Part shown: positions 63,037-64,000 of the stretch, piece by piece
Layout of the letters: each line of letters starts with the position of its first letter
Position numbering within the stretch: the stretch's first letter is position 1
NCBI GenBank assembly: GCA_020832305.1
Contig: JAFIEV010000087.1
Span: 27,622 to 91,621 of the forward strand
Length of the DNA stretch: 64,000 nucleotides
Direction: 5' to 3'
DNA from: Cyclobacteriaceae bacterium
GTDB lineage: Bacteria; Bacteroidota; Bacteroidia; Cytophagales; Cyclobacteriaceae
Notes under the pieces: model-generated
Database searches by the model: none
Told to the model about the DNA's origin: nothing
Seen by the model: only the letters and a program-made list of their open reading frames with translations
Program-made: the position numbers and the translations under genes

Positions 63037-64000
63037 ATGACAGCACAAAAGAAAGAAACTGACAACGGAAGTTTGCGAGCACCTATAAAAACAAAATCAA
63101 AGCGAGAGCAACTAAAAGAAAAACCGATTGAAGTCACCCTTTGGGATGCTGCCAATAAACTGAGAGGCAGTGTGGAACCGGCATAGTACAAACACGTAGT
63201 CCTGAGTTTGATTTTCTTAAAATTTGCCAGTGATAAATTTGAACAGCATCGGGCCAAGCTGATGGCAGAAGGCAGGGAAAAATACCTGGAAATGCCGGAG
63301 TTCTACAATATGAACAATGTGTTCTTTTTGGAAGAAAGCAGCCGCTGGGATTACCTGATCAAAAGGGCCAAGCAAAATGATATCGCCCTGATCATCGATA
63401 CCGCCCTGCATAGCATAGAGAAAAACAACAAAGCCTTAAAAGGTGCCCTTCCGGATAACTACTTTTCCAGATTGGGTTTGGATGTGACCAAACTGGCCTC
63501 CCTGCTCGACACCATCAATGACATTGACACCACCAAAGATCCGCAGAATGACCTGGTAGGCCGCGTGTACGAATACTTTCTGAGCAAGTTTGCCCTGGCA
63601 GAAGGGAAAGGAAAAGGAGAATTCTACACCCCCAAAAGCATTGTCAACCTGATAGCAGAAATGATTGAACCCTACAAAGGGATAATCTATGACCCTGCCT
63701 GTGGTTCGGGGGGTATGTTTGTGCAGAGTATCAAGTTTATCGAAGCCCATCACGGCAATAAGAAGGAAGTTTCCATTTACGGACAGGAATACACCAATAC
63801 CACTTACAAACTGGCCAAGATGAACCTGGGGATCCGGGGCATCAGTGCCAACCTGGGCGAAAAAGCAGCCGATACCTTTCAGGACGACCAACACAAGTAC
63901 GTTAAAGCCGACTTTATCATGGCCAATCCTCCCTTAAACAAAAAGGATTGGCGGGCGAATAATTAATTGACGGACGACTCCCGCTGGATGGGCTATGATG
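63037..64000 (+). pseudogene. hsdM: Type I restriction-modification methyltransferase HsdM, broken by two in-frame stops
   Basis: One reading frame runs from the ATG at 63037 to the window end and matches HsdM throughout. It has LWDAANKLRGSVEPA, then YKHVVLSLIFLKFASDKFEQ, KGEFYTPKSIVNLIAEMIEP, the SAM motif YDPACGSGGMF, and NPPLNKKDWRANN. TAG at 63184-63186 replaces the Glu of the usual EPAEYKHV, and TAA at 63964-63966 replaces the Glu of the usual NELT. Each needs one G-to-T change. The catalytic NPPF reads NPPL. After the second stop the frame goes on as LTDDSRWMGYD. The methyltransferase is thus probably dead; hsdS and hsdR would lie beyond the window. Confidence 0.85.

Noticed and set aside
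63184..63966. Recoded stop codons or phase variation in hsdM
   Set aside because: TAG and TAA act as normal stops in neighbouring genes and no repeat tract is present; point mutations explain both stops.
1..64000. tRNA, rRNA or CRISPR array
   Set aside because: No T-loop/anticodon-arm pattern, rRNA sequence or regularly spaced repeat was recognised by eye; a covariance-model scan would be decisive.

Overview
The window comes from a Bacteroidetes chromosome, most likely of the Cytophagia/Sphingobacteriia type. Evidence: promoter-like TAnnTTTG boxes upstream of several genes, no obvious Shine-Dalgarno sequences, a PorZ-like type IX secretion protein, an FecA-like TonB receptor with a carboxypeptidase-regulatory domain, a GH92 mannosidase lipoprotein, DUF3857/transglutaminase proteins and a type B L31. 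The DNA is moderately AT-rich, and the gene content is mostly chromosomal housekeeping. I found no tRNA, rRNA, CRISPR array, insertion sequence or prophage.

Layout. 1-5.1 kb: proline dehydrogenase (cut by the window edge) diverges from an aromatic amino-acid block of DAHP synthase/chorismate mutase, aroB and aroA. 5.2-6.7 kb: an AT-rich two-gene island holding a large stand-alone proteasome-like Ntn-hydrolase and a 74-residue partner; this is the best candidate for an undescribed system. 7-13.7 kb: an M42 aminopeptidase, two tandem secreted DUF3857 proteins and an NTF2-like protein. 14-18.5 kb: a secreted VWA protein divergent from a sigma factor, a membrane protein that looks like an anti-sigma factor fused to carboxypeptidase-regulatory and TonB-C domains, and a GNAT enzyme. 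18.5-24 kb: a leftward cluster of DHS-like protein, PfkB-HAD fusion and GH92 mannosidase.

24-37.6 kb: outer-membrane barrel, GNAT/FemAB-like protein, EamA transporter, YigZ, Na/Pi cotransporter, DUF389 protein plus a 342-residue unknown, then tdk-porZ-recO, comF and a TPR protein. 37.7-43.5 kb: rpmE2, a GlmU-like nucleotidyltransferase, DNA polymerase III delta', hemC, a lipoprotein cyclophilin and a second EamA transporter. 43.6-55.3 kb: barrel protein, glycerophosphodiesterase, SSS symporter, Yip1 protein, YfcC-like transporter, fumC, a coiled-coil/SPOR-like protein, ClC channel and an aminotransferase. 55.5-64 kb: TonB receptor, nitroreductase, an unknown envelope protein, gpmI, a serine beta-lactamase-like hydrolase, and a type I restriction-modification hsdM broken by two in-frame stops, which marks the start of an accessory region running off the window.

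Most genes form short co-directional runs separated by clear hairpin terminators. All functional calls rest on reading motifs by eye; no database search was possible.
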